From Labilibaculum sp. DW002 (lineage in GTDB: Bacteria > Bacteroidota > Bacteroidia > Bacteroidales > Marinifilaceae): a stretch of DNA of 64,000 nt. Made by a program: the position numbers and the translations under genes. Below are positions 17,350-26,877 of the stretch, in pieces. The notes under the pieces are model-generated. The model saw nothing but the letters and a program-made list of their open reading frames with translations. It ran no database searches and had not been told where the DNA came from. How positions within the stretch are numbered: the first letter of the stretch is position 1; each line of letters begins with the position of its first letter. The stretch lies in contig NZ_JAKJSC010000002.1 of the NCBI RefSeq assembly GCF_029029525.1, positions 1-64,000 of the forward strand. Direction: 5' to 3'.

Positions 17350-18531
17350 TTATTTATTTAGGTGCGAGATTGCTAACCAAGCCATTGTATTCATCGATGT
17401 CTCTAACGAATCATCATTTGCTTCAAAATTTGAAGTGTGCAAGGAGCCGTTTTTGTCTGATTTAACGCCAAAACGATAGAAGGTAACGGGGTATTTTTGC
17501 GAGTAAAACCCAAAATCTTCCGTTGTCATTCTAATATCCATGTTCACAACCTTGTCATCGCCGAGTATATCTATTGCATTTTTTTTGGCTTCGTGAGTTA
17601 AATCTTCATCATTAACAAGAAAAGGATATCCATGTCTTATCTCGACTTCACACTCGGCACCCATTCCAGAAGCTGTTGATTTTGCAATGTTGGTAATTAA
17701 CTGTTTCGCCTTTGCTCTCCATTCTTCGTTCATGGTTCTAAAAGTACCTTCTATTTTTACCTCTTCGGGGATAATATTGGTAGCACCATTGGCAATCATC
17801 TTGCCAAAAGACAGTACCGTAGGTATTCTGGCATCACAATGTCTGCTTACTATTTGTTGCAATGCAACGATAATATGAGATGCAATAAGAACATTGTCAG
17901 TGCATTTGTGAGGCATAGCAGCATGGCCTCCTTTACCTTTAATGTTTAAGTAAATCTCATCACCCGAAGCCATGTACATTCCCGATCGGAAACCAACTGT
18001 TCCAGCAGGCATATCCGGAAGAACATGTTGTCCTAAAATCCATTCTGGTTCGGGTTGCAAAGCTCCTTCTTCCATCATTAATTTTGCCCCACCTGGTAAT
18101 AGTTCTTCACCAGGTTGAAAAATAAGCAAAACGGTTCCTTCCCATTCATCTTTAAATTCGCTTAATATTTTAGCAGTTCCTAATAAGCTAGCCATGTGTA
18201 AATCGTGCCCGCAAGCATGCATTACACCATTGTTTATAGAACAATATTTATTTTGTGGATTTTCTGTAATAGGCAAAGCATCCATATCTGAACGTAAAGC
18301 AATTACCTTTTTGTTTGGGTTTTTGCCTTCAATTTTCCCAACAATACCTGTTTTAGCAAAGCCGCTTTTGTAAGGGATTCCTATTTTCTTTAAATAATTT
18401 TGAATGAATTTTGAAGTTTCAACTTCTACAAAAGACAATTCTGGATTGGAATGTAAGTGTGCTCGTATATCTTTAATTTCAGCATTAATTGATTTTGAGA
18501 ATGCCTTAATTTTGGTTTTTAAATCGGTCAT
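17350..18531 (-). CDS. M20 family metallo-amidohydrolase (N-acyl amino acid amidohydrolase type)
   Basis: 393 residues with the two-domain M20D architecture. Metal and catalytic motifs: ALRSDMDALPI, MHACGHDLHMASLLG, FQPGEELLPGGAK, GQHVLPDMPAG and the C-terminal MTTEDFGFYSQ. The lid/dimerisation domain is in the middle (GKGGHAAMPH). These enzymes remove an acyl group from amino acids or hydrolyse related amides in the cytosol, as in HipO and the amidohydrolase family; the substrate is not determined. Monocistronic, as its neighbours are about 200 and 458 bases away. Confidence 0.92.
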   Translation of the reverse strand: MTDLKTKIKAFSKSINAEIKDIRAHLHSNPELSFVEVETSKFIQNYLKKIGIPYKSGFAKTGIVGKIEGKNPNKKVIALRSDMDALPITENPQNKYCSINNGVMHACGHDLHMASLLGTAKILSEFKDEWEGTVLLIFQPGEELLPGGAKLMMEEGALQPEPEWILGQHVLPDMPAGTVGFRSGMYMASGDEIYLNIKGKGGHAAMPHKCTDNVLIASHIIVALQQIVSRHCDARIPTVLSFGKMIANGATNIIPEEVKIEGTFRTMNEEWRAKAKQLITNIAKSTASGMGAECEVEIRHGYPFLVNDEDLTHEAKKNAIDILGDDKVVNMDIRMTTEDFGFYSQKYPVTFYRFGVKSDKNGSLHTSNFEANDDSLETSMNTMAWLAISHLNK

Positions 18532-18989
18532 GTGTGGTTAATTTTATTTTTCGAAAATCTGTTTAATGCAATAAACAAGCTAAATATACCAAAGATTTTC
18601 TTTACGGCTTACAGCATGATTTTTTATAAAGTACAAATCTACAAATTGTTTAGCACAGAAATTACTCGTCTTATCTCGCAATGGCAATTTCATTCTTTTA
18701 TATTTAAACTGAAATTTTTGGTTTGGTTTTTGTTTTGTATTAAAATGGATATTTAGAAAATGCAATTAATTTCACAATTGTATTGATGATAATAATGGTT
18801 AGAGACTTGATAGGAATAGCATTGTGGAATATTTTTAGGCTTAACAACTATTTAACGATATTCTGAGATCCATTTAGCTATTTTTTTTTAATTTTGTATA
18901 CTTAAACCAAATTTTACGGGAGAATTTATAACTCTTTAAATAGTTTGTCGTAATAGACAAAGTCACTGTAATTAAAATATTTAATTGAT
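18532..18989. other. Gene-free AT-rich stretch upstream of the DUF1573 gene
   Basis: 458 bases between divergent genes. Short open frames here have low-complexity Phe/Lys/Ile products and no start context, so I reject them. TAATTTTG at 18889-18896 matches the Bacteroidota -7 box and may start the downstream gene, but no good -33 TTTG is at the right distance. Nothing else recognised. Confidence 0.4.
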
Positions 18990-20090
18990 ATGAGTAAAAA
19001 AATATTTTATTTGTTGGTAGTTGCCATTTTGGGAAGCACACTTTTTGTTTCTGCTCAGAATGTGAAACCAGTAATGAAATTTGATTCGAAGGAGCATGAT
19101 TTCAAAACATTTAAGGAAGAAGATGGGAAAACATCTTACTCATTTGAATTTATTAATACGGGAAATCAACCTGTTATTATAAACAATGTAAGATCATCGT
19201 GTGGATGTACATCTCCAGAGTGGAGCAAGCAACCTGTTGCACCAGGTCAAAAAGGTTTTGTTAAAGCTACTTTTGATCCTAAAAATCGTCCAGGCCCATT
19301 TAGTAAAACGGTTACTATTACAGCAAATACAAATCCTGCAATTACTATTTTGAGAATTAAAGGAAATGTAATTGAACGTGTAAAAACGGTTGCTGATTTA
19401 TATCCTCGTGAAATGTCTGGTTTACGTTTAAAGAATAACCACCTTTCTTTTACTAAAGTGAAAAATACAGATGTAAAGGAAAGTGTTATGGAAGTTTATA
19501 ATGATAGCGATAAAGCCATTAGTCTTGGATTTAAAAGAGTTCCAGCTCACTTAACGCTTCGTTTGGTGCCTGAGAAACTTCAGCCAAAACAAAAGGGGAA
19601 AATTGTTGCATCATATAACGCAAGTCTGAAAAAAGATTGGGGTTTTGTAATTGATTATTTAGATGTTCTAATAAATCAGGAATACAAGCCAGGAAATCGT
19701 TTAACCGTTAGCGCTAATTTAATTGAAGATTTTTCGACAATGTCGAAAGATGAATTGGCAAAATCACCTAAAGTAAAGTTTGAAAAAAATGTTTTTAATT
19801 TTGGAGAATTGACTCAAGGAGAGAAAGCGGAGCATGCTTTTATAATAAAAAATACGGGTAAGTCTGATCTTTTGATTCGCAAAACAAAAGCTTCTTGTGG
19901 ATGTACAGCTATTGCACCTCAATCAAAAATTATAAAAGCTGGTGAAACATCTGAATTAAAGGTTGTTTTTAACTCCAGAGGAAAAAGAGGTCGTCAAAAT
20001 AAGATGATTACTGTAATTACTAACGATCCTGTTGATTCAGAAGTAAAATTGCGTGTCACAGGAAATGTTGTAATGCCAAAAATGAACTAA
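18990..20090 (+). CDS. Exported protein with two DUF1573 Ig-like domains
   Basis: 366 residues; the signal peptide ends at LFVSAQ (about residue 23). Domain 1 (about 28-130) and domain 2 (about 255-365) each follow the DUF1573 pattern: F-D-x-x-x-H/F-x-F, SFEFINTGNQP or AFIIKNTGKSD, then SSCGCTSP or ASCGCTAI, then APGQ/KAGE and GNV. A linker region of similar beta content lies between. DUF1573 proteins are abundant secreted or periplasmic Bacteroidota proteins without a settled function. It is followed by a strong terminator, so it is monocistronic. Confidence 0.88.
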   Translation: MSKKIFYLLVVAILGSTLFVSAQNVKPVMKFDSKEHDFKTFKEEDGKTSYSFEFINTGNQPVIINNVRSSCGCTSPEWSKQPVAPGQKGFVKATFDPKNRPGPFSKTVTITANTNPAITILRIKGNVIERVKTVADLYPREMSGLRLKNNHLSFTKVKNTDVKESVMEVYNDSDKAISLGFKRVPAHLTLRLVPEKLQPKQKGKIVASYNASLKKDWGFVIDYLDVLINQEYKPGNRLTVSANLIEDFSTMSKDELAKSPKVKFEKNVFNFGELTQGEKAEHAFIIKNTGKSDLLIRKTKASCGCTAIAPQSKIIKAGETSELKVVFNSRGKRGRQNKMITVITNDPVDSEVKLRVTGNVVMPKMN

Positions 20091-20116
20091 TCAATTGATC
20101 AGATAAATATTGATTC

Positions 20117-20147
20117 AAAAGGCTTTTCCATTGGAAAAGCCTTTTTT
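20117..20147 (+). terminator. Intrinsic terminator after DUF1573 gene
   Basis: AAAAGGCTTTTCC, loop ATT, GGAAAAGCC and a T6 run. Confidence 0.9.
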
Positions 20148-20243
20148 GTTGCTCATAAACATATGCATTTTTCCTTTGCTTTGCTAAGTCATTACTTAGT
20201 ATATTTATAACTTCGCAGTTAGAACGAATGGAAAATTCTTGTC

Positions 20244-21371
20244 ATGTCAGATAAAAATAAAAACGAACATATCGAAAATGCTCCTGATTATAAAGCTTTA
20301 AAAGTAAACTCAGGAATAAGTAAGCCACCTTCAATCAACCCTCGCATAGCGGATCGATTGAAGATGAAGAAAAGAAAAAAGCATACTGTTGATGACTTTG
20401 TGAAAGGGATTTTGGATGGTAATATGGCTATATTAAGTCAGGCCATAACATTAGTTGAGAGTGCTAAGTTTGAGCATCAAAAAATAGCTCAGGAAATCAT
20501 TGAGCGTTGTTTGCCTCATTCTGGTAAGTCAACAAGAATTGGTATTACTGGTGTTCCGGGTGCAGGAAAAAGTACTTTTATCGAAGCATTTGGAAAGCAT
20601 GTTACAAGTATGGGACATAAGCTTGCTGTTTTAGCAATAGACCCGAGTAGCGAACGAACAAAAGGTAGTATTCTTGGGGATAAAACAAGAATGGAGGAAC
20701 TGGCTGTAGACCCTCATGCTTATATCCGACCTTCTCCTTCAGCGGGGTCGCTAGGTGGTGTTGCGCGTAAAACACGAGAGAGCTTAATTCTATGTGAAGC
20801 TGCAGGTTTTGATACAATTCTTATTGAAACTGTAGGTGTTGGTCAATCAGAAACAGCTGTTCATTCTATGGTTGATTTCTTTTTATTGATTCAGATTGCA
20901 GGAGCAGGAGATGAGCTACAAGGGATCAAGCGTGGTATTATGGAGATGGCAGATGCCATTGCTATTAATAAGTGCGATGGATCTAATGTAACCAAAGCAC
21001 AGTTAGCTCGCGTTCAGTTCGAAAATGCTTTACATTTGTTTCCTTTGTCACCATCCCAATGGTCTCCTAAAGTGTTAACCTGTTCCTCAATAGAGAAAAA
21101 AGGGGTTGACGATATTTGGAACACTATTATGGATTATTGCAAGCATACATTCGAGAATGGCTACTTCGATAATAGAAGAAGTGAACAAGCTAAATATTGG
21201 ATGTATGAAACAATTAATGAGCAATTACGTGATAATTTCTATCACGATAATGTGATAAAAAATATGATTCCTGATTTTGAGACAAAAGTTTTAAATGACG
21301 AAATGAGCTCTTTTATTGCAGCTTATAAATTATTGAATACCTATTACGATCAAGTGAAAAATAAAGAATAA
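20244..21371 (+). CDS. meaB: Methylmalonyl-CoA mutase-associated GTPase MeaB
   Basis: 375 residues of the MeaB/ArgK G3E GTPase family. P-loop GITGVPGAGKSTFIEAFG near residue 92, AIDPSSERTKGSILGDKTRM, the IRPSPSAGSLGGVARKT block, ETVGVGQSET and the NKCDG guanine specificity motif. MeaB guards and reloads the B12 cofactor of methylmalonyl-CoA mutase, used in the succinate-propionate pathway of many Bacteroidota. The mutase subunit genes are not in this window. The N-terminus has about 40 polar, basic residues before the fold, so a later start is possible but not required. Confidence 0.93.
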   Translation: MSDKNKNEHIENAPDYKALKVNSGISKPPSINPRIADRLKMKKRKKHTVDDFVKGILDGNMAILSQAITLVESAKFEHQKIAQEIIERCLPHSGKSTRIGITGVPGAGKSTFIEAFGKHVTSMGHKLAVLAIDPSSERTKGSILGDKTRMEELAVDPHAYIRPSPSAGSLGGVARKTRESLILCEAAGFDTILIETVGVGQSETAVHSMVDFFLLIQIAGAGDELQGIKRGIMEMADAIAINKCDGSNVTKAQLARVQFENALHLFPLSPSQWSPKVLTCSSIEKKGVDDIWNTIMDYCKHTFENGYFDNRRSEQAKYWMYETINEQLRDNFYHDNVIKNMIPDFETKVLNDEMSSFIAAYKLLNTYYDQVKNKE

Positions 21372-21462
21372 GTAATTGGCTTCATCGAAAATCTTTTCAT
21401 TTAATTGAATAATTTGGTAGATTAGAGCAATTAATTAACATATTAACAAAATACTTAATCAA

Positions 21463-22557
21463 ATGAAGAAAATTTTCATCGCGGTTTCTGCGATTGGGCT
21501 TTTTTTAGCCTCTTGTAACTCTGCAGATCAATATAAGTTGACTGGGAAAGTTGCTGGTATGACTGAAGGAAAAGTATACCTTTCTAAACCTCAAGATAGT
21601 AAGTTAGTAAAGGTAGATTCTACTGTTATTGGAGAAAATGGTTTCTCTTTTGAAGGTACAGTAGAAAGTCCAGAAATGTATTATATTGAATTAGAAGGGC
21701 AAAAGGGAGCTATCCAGTTGTTTTTAGAGAATTCTGTAATTTCTGTTGATGCAAATCTTGAGAATTTGAGAGAAGCAAAAGTTGTTGGTTCTGCAAATCA
21801 AGATATTATGCTTGCTTTTGGTGAATCTCAGAAAGCTGTTCAAGAGAAGCAGCAAAGCATGTATCAGGAATACCAAAAAGCAATGCAGGCTAAAAATCAA
21901 ACTGCTGCAGATTCTATTCGTGGTGAATTTGATAAGTCAGAAGAAGTGAAGACGGCTGCAAATATGGAATTTGTGAAAGCAAATGCAAATACTGTTGCTG
22001 CTGGCTTTATTGCTCAAAGAATGTCTGGTCAGATGGAGATACAAGAAATGGAAGACTTATATAACCTTTTAGGGGAAGCTGCAAAAGAATCTTCATATGG
22101 TGTTAAGATTAATGAAAAGATTAACACGATGAAAAAAGTTGCAGTTGGTCAACCAGCTCCTGATTTTACTTTAAATACACCTGAAGGAACTCCTTTGAGT
22201 CTTTCTAGCCTTAAAGGTAAGGTTGTTGTTATCGATTTTTGGGCATCATGGTGTGGTCCTTGTCGTAGAGAGAATCCTCATATGGTAGAAATTTACAATG
22301 AATTAAGCCCTAAAGGTGTTGAATTCTTAGGTGTTTCTTTAGATAAGGATAAAGATAAGTGGTTGAAAGCAATTGAAGATGATGGGTTAATTTGGAAACA
22401 CGTTTCTGATTTACAATATTGGAATTCTAAAGTTGTAAAGTCTTATGCTGTAAGTGGTGTACCTTTTACTCTTTTGGTTGATCAGAATGGAAACATTGCT
22501 GGAACAAAATTACACGGAGAAGAATTGAAAGCTGCTATTGAAAAATTACTTCAGTAA
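21463..22557 (+). CDS. TlpA-like thioredoxin lipoprotein with DUF4369 N-domain
   Basis: 364 residues. Lipobox FLASC with Cys18. Residues about 22-115 form a DUF4369-type beta domain ([18 protein letters not shown]). Residues about 120-210 are a helical linker rich in Gln/Lys. Residues about 225-364 are a TlpA/AhpC-type thioredoxin domain with the redox motif WASWCGPC and the cis-Pro in GVPFTLL. Such lipoproteins are thiol-disulfide oxidoreductases facing the periplasm, common in Bacteroidota. It stands alone between meaB and the metal transporter and is followed by a terminator. Confidence 0.92.
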   Translation: MKKIFIAVSAIGLFLASCNSADQYKLTGKVAGMTEGKVYLSKPQDSKLVKVDSTVIGENGFSFEGTVESPEMYYIELEGQKGAIQLFLENSVISVDANLENLREAKVVGSANQDIMLAFGESQKAVQEKQQSMYQEYQKAMQAKNQTAADSIRGEFDKSEEVKTAANMEFVKANANTVAAGFIAQRMSGQMEIQEMEDLYNLLGEAAKESSYGVKINEKINTMKKVAVGQPAPDFTLNTPEGTPLSLSSLKGKVVVIDFWASWCGPCRRENPHMVEIYNELSPKGVEFLGVSLDKDKDKWLKAIEDDGLIWKHVSDLQYWNSKVVKSYAVSGVPFTLLVDQNGNIAGTKLHGEELKAAIEKLLQ

Positions 22558-22578
22558 GCTTTAATATATAAGATATTG

Positions 22579-22610
22579 AGCCCGACGGATTGTTAATCTG
22601 TCGGGCTTTT
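22579..22610 (+). terminator. Intrinsic terminator after the TlpA-like gene
   Basis: AGCCCGAC-G-GATT, loop GTT, AATC-T-GTCGGGCT with a T4 tail; one G-T pair in the stem. Confidence 0.85.
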
Positions 22611-22731
22611 GTTATCCTATGAATTTTGCCTAAATTCAGTTGATGGAAAGATGAACAAAACCATCCAGTAAGAAAAAGTAGAATCTTGTGTTAAAATTGT
22701 GAAAATGAATATAGATTTCAGTTGAAATTCC

Positions 22732-22761
22732 TTTGTTGAAACAAAAAATAATCTACTTTTG
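22732..22761 (+). promoter_or_regulatory. Bacteroidota-type promoter for the metal ABC operon
   Basis: TTTG at 22732-22735 and TACTTTTG at 22754-22761 are separated by 18 bases, matching the -33 TTTG / -7 TAnnTTTG consensus. It lies 45 bases before the start codon. I see no certain Zur or MntR operator. Confidence 0.5.
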
Positions 22762-22806
22762 TTATTTAAATAAGATCTAAATAGAACAATACTTTTTTTT
22801 GTACAA

Positions 22807-23673
22807 ATGAATACAATAAACAAAATTATTTTATTTCTGTTTGCCATTGTGGTAATGTCTTGTCAATCAGGAAAAATAGAAAAAGAGAACAACTTACTTT
22901 CGGTAAGTATTTTACCGCAAAAATATTTCATAGAGCGAATCGCTGGCGATGATTTTAAGGTTAATGTGTTGATTCCTCCTGGAGCAAGCCCTGCAACCTA
23001 TGAACCAACACCAATGCAAATGACAGGTGTAGCAAAATCGATTGCTTACTTAAGAATTGGTCACATCCCTTTCGAACATGCATGGTTATCTAATTTAATT
23101 GAAGGAGCAGGCGAAATTAAGGTCGTTGACTTGTCAAAAGGAATTGAGTTAGTAAAAGGAATGGCAGTTAAACATGGCGACCATTTTCATGAAGGTGGAA
23201 TTGATCCGCATGTGTGGTCATCGCCTTTAAGTGTTAAAATAATTGCGAAGAATACATTCGAGACATTGGTTGCATATGCGCCAGAAAAGAAGGGTGAATA
23301 CGAAAAAAATTACAATGCCTTTTTAGTAGAATTAGAAGAATTGGATCGAATGGCTCTTGAGGCTTTTCAAGCGAAACAAGGGAAATCATTTATGATTTTT
23401 CATCCTGCTTTATCTTATTTGGCCCGAGATTATGGTTTGAATCAAATATCGGTTGAATTGGATGGAAAAGAACCTTCTCCTACTCATATGAAACATTTGG
23501 TAGAAGAAGCAAAAAGCAAGGGAATTAATCAGATTTTTGTGCAAAAACAATTTAATGTGGAAAATGCCAAGGCAATTATGGCTGAGATTGGTGGAGAAGT
23601 AATTCAGATTGATCCCTTATCAGAAGATTGGCTAAGTGAAATGAAGCGCATCATCAATATACTTAAAGATTGA
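22807..23673 (+). CDS. znuA: Metal ABC transporter substrate-binding lipoprotein (ZnuA/TroA family)
   Basis: 288 residues; lipobox VVMSC with Cys18. Cluster A-1 binding protein features: SILPQKYFIERIAGD, VLIPPGASPATYEPTP, the metal-site His residues in RIGHIPFEHAW, a His-rich loop HGDHFHEGGIDPHVW, then FHPALSYLARDYGL and the long helix before FVQKQFNVENAKAI. It captures Zn2+ or Mn2+ in the periplasm. Zinc is favoured by the HGDHFHE loop, but the metal cannot be fixed from sequence. The ATPase gene follows after 10 bases and the permease after 3 more, forming a complete importer. Confidence 0.9.
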   Translation: MNTINKIILFLFAIVVMSCQSGKIEKENNLLSVSILPQKYFIERIAGDDFKVNVLIPPGASPATYEPTPMQMTGVAKSIAYLRIGHIPFEHAWLSNLIEGAGEIKVVDLSKGIELVKGMAVKHGDHFHEGGIDPHVWSSPLSVKIIAKNTFETLVAYAPEKKGEYEKNYNAFLVELEELDRMALEAFQAKQGKSFMIFHPALSYLARDYGLNQISVELDGKEPSPTHMKHLVEEAKSKGINQIFVQKQFNVENAKAIMAEIGGEVIQIDPLSEDWLSEMKRIINILKD

Positions 23674-23683
23674 AAGAGAGCAG

Positions 23684-24424
23684 ATGAAAAATATTCTGGA
23701 ACTGAAATCTGTAACTGCTGGTTACGACAATAAAGTTGTCTTAAAGGATGTGAACCTCACAGTTAAGGAAAATGATTTCTTAGGCGTTATTGGACCTAAT
23801 GGAGGAGGAAAAACAACTCTACTTAAGGTGATTTTGGGATCATTGAAAACCATACAAGGTGAAATTTTGCCTGAAGGTAATGATCGATGCAATATTGGTT
23901 ACTTACCACAAATCAATCAGATTGATAATAAGTTTCCAATTCAGGTAAAAGATGTTATTCTTTCGGGTCTAATGTCTCACAAAAGATTATTCGGAAGATA
24001 TGGAAAAGAGGATAAGCTTCGCGCCGGTGAGTTGATGACTCAAATGGGTATTCTTCACCTTAGAAATAAGAATATTGGAGAACTATCAGGAGGTCAGTTG
24101 CAACGTGTTTTTCTTTGTAGAGCCATAATTTCTGATCCACAGATTTTAATATTAGATGAGCCTGACACCTATGTTGATAGTCATTTCGAAACGGAATTGT
24201 ATGGTGTTTTAGATCAGCTCAACGATCATATGGCTATTATTGTTGTTTCGCATGATGTAGGAACCATCAGTTCACATGTAAAAACCATAGCCTGTGTTAA
24301 CGGAAGCTTGTGTTATCACGATTCGAACATTATTAACGAAGAACAGCTTAAAACTTATAATTGTCCTATCGATTTGATTACACATGGCGAAGTTCCTCAT
24401 CGCGTACTAAAGCATCATCATTAA
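23684..24424 (+). CDS. znuC: Metal ABC transporter ATP-binding protein (ZnuC-like)
   Basis: 246 residues. Walker A GPNGGGKTTL near residue 37, Q-loop YLPQ, signature LSGGQLQRV, Walker B ILILDEPDTYVD and H-loop VVSHD. The C-terminal segment (HGEVPHRVLKHHH) ends in a His cluster, as in several zinc-transport ATPases. It energises import through the neighbouring permease at the inner membrane. Three bases separate it from the permease gene, and 10 bases separate it from the binding-protein gene. Confidence 0.93.
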   Translation: MKNILELKSVTAGYDNKVVLKDVNLTVKENDFLGVIGPNGGGKTTLLKVILGSLKTIQGEILPEGNDRCNIGYLPQINQIDNKFPIQVKDVILSGLMSHKRLFGRYGKEDKLRAGELMTQMGILHLRNKNIGELSGGQLQRVFLCRAIISDPQILILDEPDTYVDSHFETELYGVLDQLNDHMAIIVVSHDVGTISSHVKTIACVNGSLCYHDSNIINEEQLKTYNCPIDLITHGEVPHRVLKHHH

Positions 24425-24427
24425 AAT

Positions 24428-25291
24428 ATGAATTCATTAATAGAATTGTTTCAATATAATTTCTTTTTAAATGCTGTAGGTGCGGCTTTATTGGCAAGTA
24501 TATCATGTGGTATAATTGGAACTTATATTGTCGCACGCCGTATTGTATTTATTAGTGGTGGTATAACGCATGCATCCTTTGGGGGAATTGGCATCGCCTG
24601 GTTTTTAGGTTTGAACCCTGTACTTGGCGCTGCGGTATTTGGTGTATTCTCGGCTTTGGGTATCGAATGGGTATCGAAAAAAACTGATGTTCGGCAAGAT
24701 TCAGTTATTGGTATTCTTTGGGCACTTGGTATGGCTCTGGGTATCATTTTCATTTATATGACACCTGGTTATGCCCCAAACCTAATGAGTTTCTTATTTG
24801 GAAATATATTAACGGTAGGCTCTTTAGATTTATATCTGTTATTGGCTTTGTGTATTGTTACCATTACCATCTTTATCTTTTTTATTAGGCCAATACTATT
24901 TGTTGCCTTTGATGAGGAATTTGCACGAACACAAAAGGCTCCTGTTCAGTTTCTAAATTATTTAATGATATCATTAGTGGCTTTAGCCATTGTGTTAAAC
25001 ATAAGAGTTGTAGGAATTATTTTGGTTATTTCTTTCCTCACAATTCCTCAGACCATTGCTGGGATGTTTACAAGCGATTTTAAGAAAATGATATTGGGTT
25101 CAATAGGATTTGGTATTTTAGGTTCTTTTATTGGTTTGTTGGTTTCATATGAGATCAATGCGCCATCGGGAGCCACTATTATTTTTTCGTTTGTTATTCT
25201 TTTTGTTGTCGCTAAAATCATTCAGTTAATTATGATTTCGGTGAAAAGAAAGAATAATTCTTTACGAGAAAATAAGATCACGGTAAATTAA
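24428..25291 (+). CDS. znuB: Metal ABC transporter permease (ZnuB-like, ABC-3 family)
   Basis: 287 residues with eight or nine hydrophobic segments. The ABC-3 family hallmarks are GTYIVARRIVFISGGITHASFGG near residues 32-54 and GLNPVLGAAVFG. Loops near VAFDEEFARTQ contact the ATPase. It forms the inner-membrane channel of the Zn/Mn importer. The C-terminus is basic (VKRKNNSLRENK). It is the last gene of the operon. No obvious terminator separates it from lpdA 58 bases downstream, so some read-through is possible. Confidence 0.92.
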   Translation: MNSLIELFQYNFFLNAVGAALLASISCGIIGTYIVARRIVFISGGITHASFGGIGIAWFLGLNPVLGAAVFGVFSALGIEWVSKKTDVRQDSVIGILWALGMALGIIFIYMTPGYAPNLMSFLFGNILTVGSLDLYLLLALCIVTITIFIFFIRPILFVAFDEEFARTQKAPVQFLNYLMISLVALAIVLNIRVVGIILVISFLTIPQTIAGMFTSDFKKMILGSIGFGILGSFIGLLVSYEINAPSGATIIFSFVILFVVAKIIQLIMISVKRKNNSLRENKITVN

Positions 25292-25349
25292 AAAAGAAGA
25301 TTTAAATTAGTAAACTATACTTGTACAAATATAAACAACACAAATAAAA

Positions 25350-26744
25350 ATGACTTACGATTTAATAGTAGTAGGAAGTGGACCAGGTGGTTATGTTGCT
25401 GCCATTAGAGGGGCACAATTGGGTATGAACGTTGCCGTAGTTGAACGTGCTGAACTAGGTGGTATTTGTTTAAACTGGGGATGTATCCCAACCAAATCCT
25501 TATTAAAATCAGCTCAGGTTTACGATTATATGAAGCATTCTGCTGATTATGGTATAGCTGTTGAAGGTGAAATTAAGCCTGATTTTGAAAAGATAGTTGA
25601 GCGTAGCCGTGGGGTTGCTAATAAGATGAGTGCCGGTATTCAGTACTTACTTAAAAAGAATAAGGTTACTGTGATCAATGGTTTTGGTAAACTTACTGTT
25701 GACAAAAAGCTGGAGGTTTTAGCTGAAGATGGTAGCAAAACAAACTACGAGGCTAAGCACATTATTTTAGCTACAGGTGCTCGCTCTCGCGAATTGCCAA
25801 ACTTACCACAGGATGGTAAAAAAATCATTGGTTACCGTAAGGCGCTAACGCTTGACAAATTACCTAAATCGATGATTGTTGTTGGTTCCGGTGCTATTGG
25901 GTCTGAGTTTGCTTACTTCTACTCAAGTTTGGGAACTCAAGTCACTTTAGTTGAGTTTATGCCAACCATTCTTCCTATTGAGGACGAAGAGGTTTCTAAG
26001 CAAATGGGACGTTCTTTCAAGAAGAATAAAATTAAAGTCATGGTGAAATCTTCAGTTGAGTCGGTTGAAGGCGAAGAGGGTGACTTGAAAGTAAACATCA
26101 AGAATAAAAAAGGTGAGATTGAAGTTCACGAATGTGAGATTGTTCTTTCTGCCGTAGGTATTTCACCAAATACCGAGAACATTGGACTTGAAGAAGCTGG
26201 TGTTGAAACTAAAAACGGACGTGTTGTTGTTGATGACTATTTCCGTACCAATGTTGAAGGCGTTTATGCTATTGGTGATATTCTGGAAGGTCCTGCTTTA
26301 GCTCACGTTGCTTCGGCTGAAGGGATCTGTTGTGTTGAGAAAATTATGGGAATGAATGTTGAGCCTATCGACTACACAACCATTCCTGGATGTACATATA
26401 CCACACCTGAAGTTGCTTCGATGGGATTAACTGAGAAAGCGGCTAAGGAAGCCGGTCACGAAATTAAGGTGGGTAAATTCCCATTCTCTGCTTCGGGTAA
26501 GGCTAGTGCTGCCGGTGCAAACGAAGGTTTCGTTAAACTGATTTTCGATGCTAAATATGGCGAGCTTTTAGGTGCGCATATGGTAGGTGCTAACGTAACC
26601 GAAATGATTGCTGAATTGGTTACGGCTCGTAAGCTTGAAACAACAGGTCACGAGTTAATTAAAGCTATCCACCCTCACCCAACCATGAGTGAAGCGGTAA
26701 TGGAAGCTGCTGCAGCTGCTTATGATGAAGTGATTCATATCTAA
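25350..26744 (+). CDS. lpdA: Dihydrolipoyl dehydrogenase
   Basis: 464 residues. FAD-binding VVGSGPGGYVAAIRGAQLG, redox pair GGICLNWGCIPTKSLL, NAD-binding VVGSGAIGSEFAYFYSSLG, second FAD motif VYAIGDIL, and the C-terminal active-site HPHPTMSE with the catalytic His-Glu. It reoxidises dihydrolipoamide in 2-oxoacid dehydrogenase complexes and the glycine cleavage system. No E1/E2 or gcv genes sit next to it, so the partner complex is unknown. A TATACTTG at 25316-25323 is close to the -7 consensus. Followed by a clear terminator. Confidence 0.95.
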   Translation: MTYDLIVVGSGPGGYVAAIRGAQLGMNVAVVERAELGGICLNWGCIPTKSLLKSAQVYDYMKHSADYGIAVEGEIKPDFEKIVERSRGVANKMSAGIQYLLKKNKVTVINGFGKLTVDKKLEVLAEDGSKTNYEAKHIILATGARSRELPNLPQDGKKIIGYRKALTLDKLPKSMIVVGSGAIGSEFAYFYSSLGTQVTLVEFMPTILPIEDEEVSKQMGRSFKKNKIKVMVKSSVESVEGEEGDLKVNIKNKKGEIEVHECEIVLSAVGISPNTENIGLEEAGVETKNGRVVVDDYFRTNVEGVYAIGDILEGPALAHVASAEGICCVEKIMGMNVEPIDYTTIPGCTYTTPEVASMGLTEKAAKEAGHEIKVGKFPFSASGKASAAGANEGFVKLIFDAKYGELLGAHMVGANVTEMIAELVTARKLETTGHELIKAIHPHPTMSEAVMEAAAAAYDEVIHI

Positions 26745-26766
26745 GAAAAATAGAATAATTTCATAT

Positions 26767-26793
26767 AAAAGCCATCCAATAGGATGGCTTTTC
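26767..26793 (+). terminator. Intrinsic terminator after lpdA
   Basis: AAAAGCCATCC, loop AATA, GGATGGCTTTT. Confidence 0.85.
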
Positions 26794-26877
26794 TTGTGGA
26801 AATAAGGGTGATTTTGAATCAGATTATTTAAGTTTGTGAGAATAATTTTGGAACAACAACCTACTAAAACAAAACAG

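Noticed and set aside
18532-18765. Two overlapping open frames on opposite strands in the gap before the DUF1573 gene
   Set aside because: Both give low-complexity Phe/Lys/Ile products with no start context or family; typical of AT-rich non-coding DNA.
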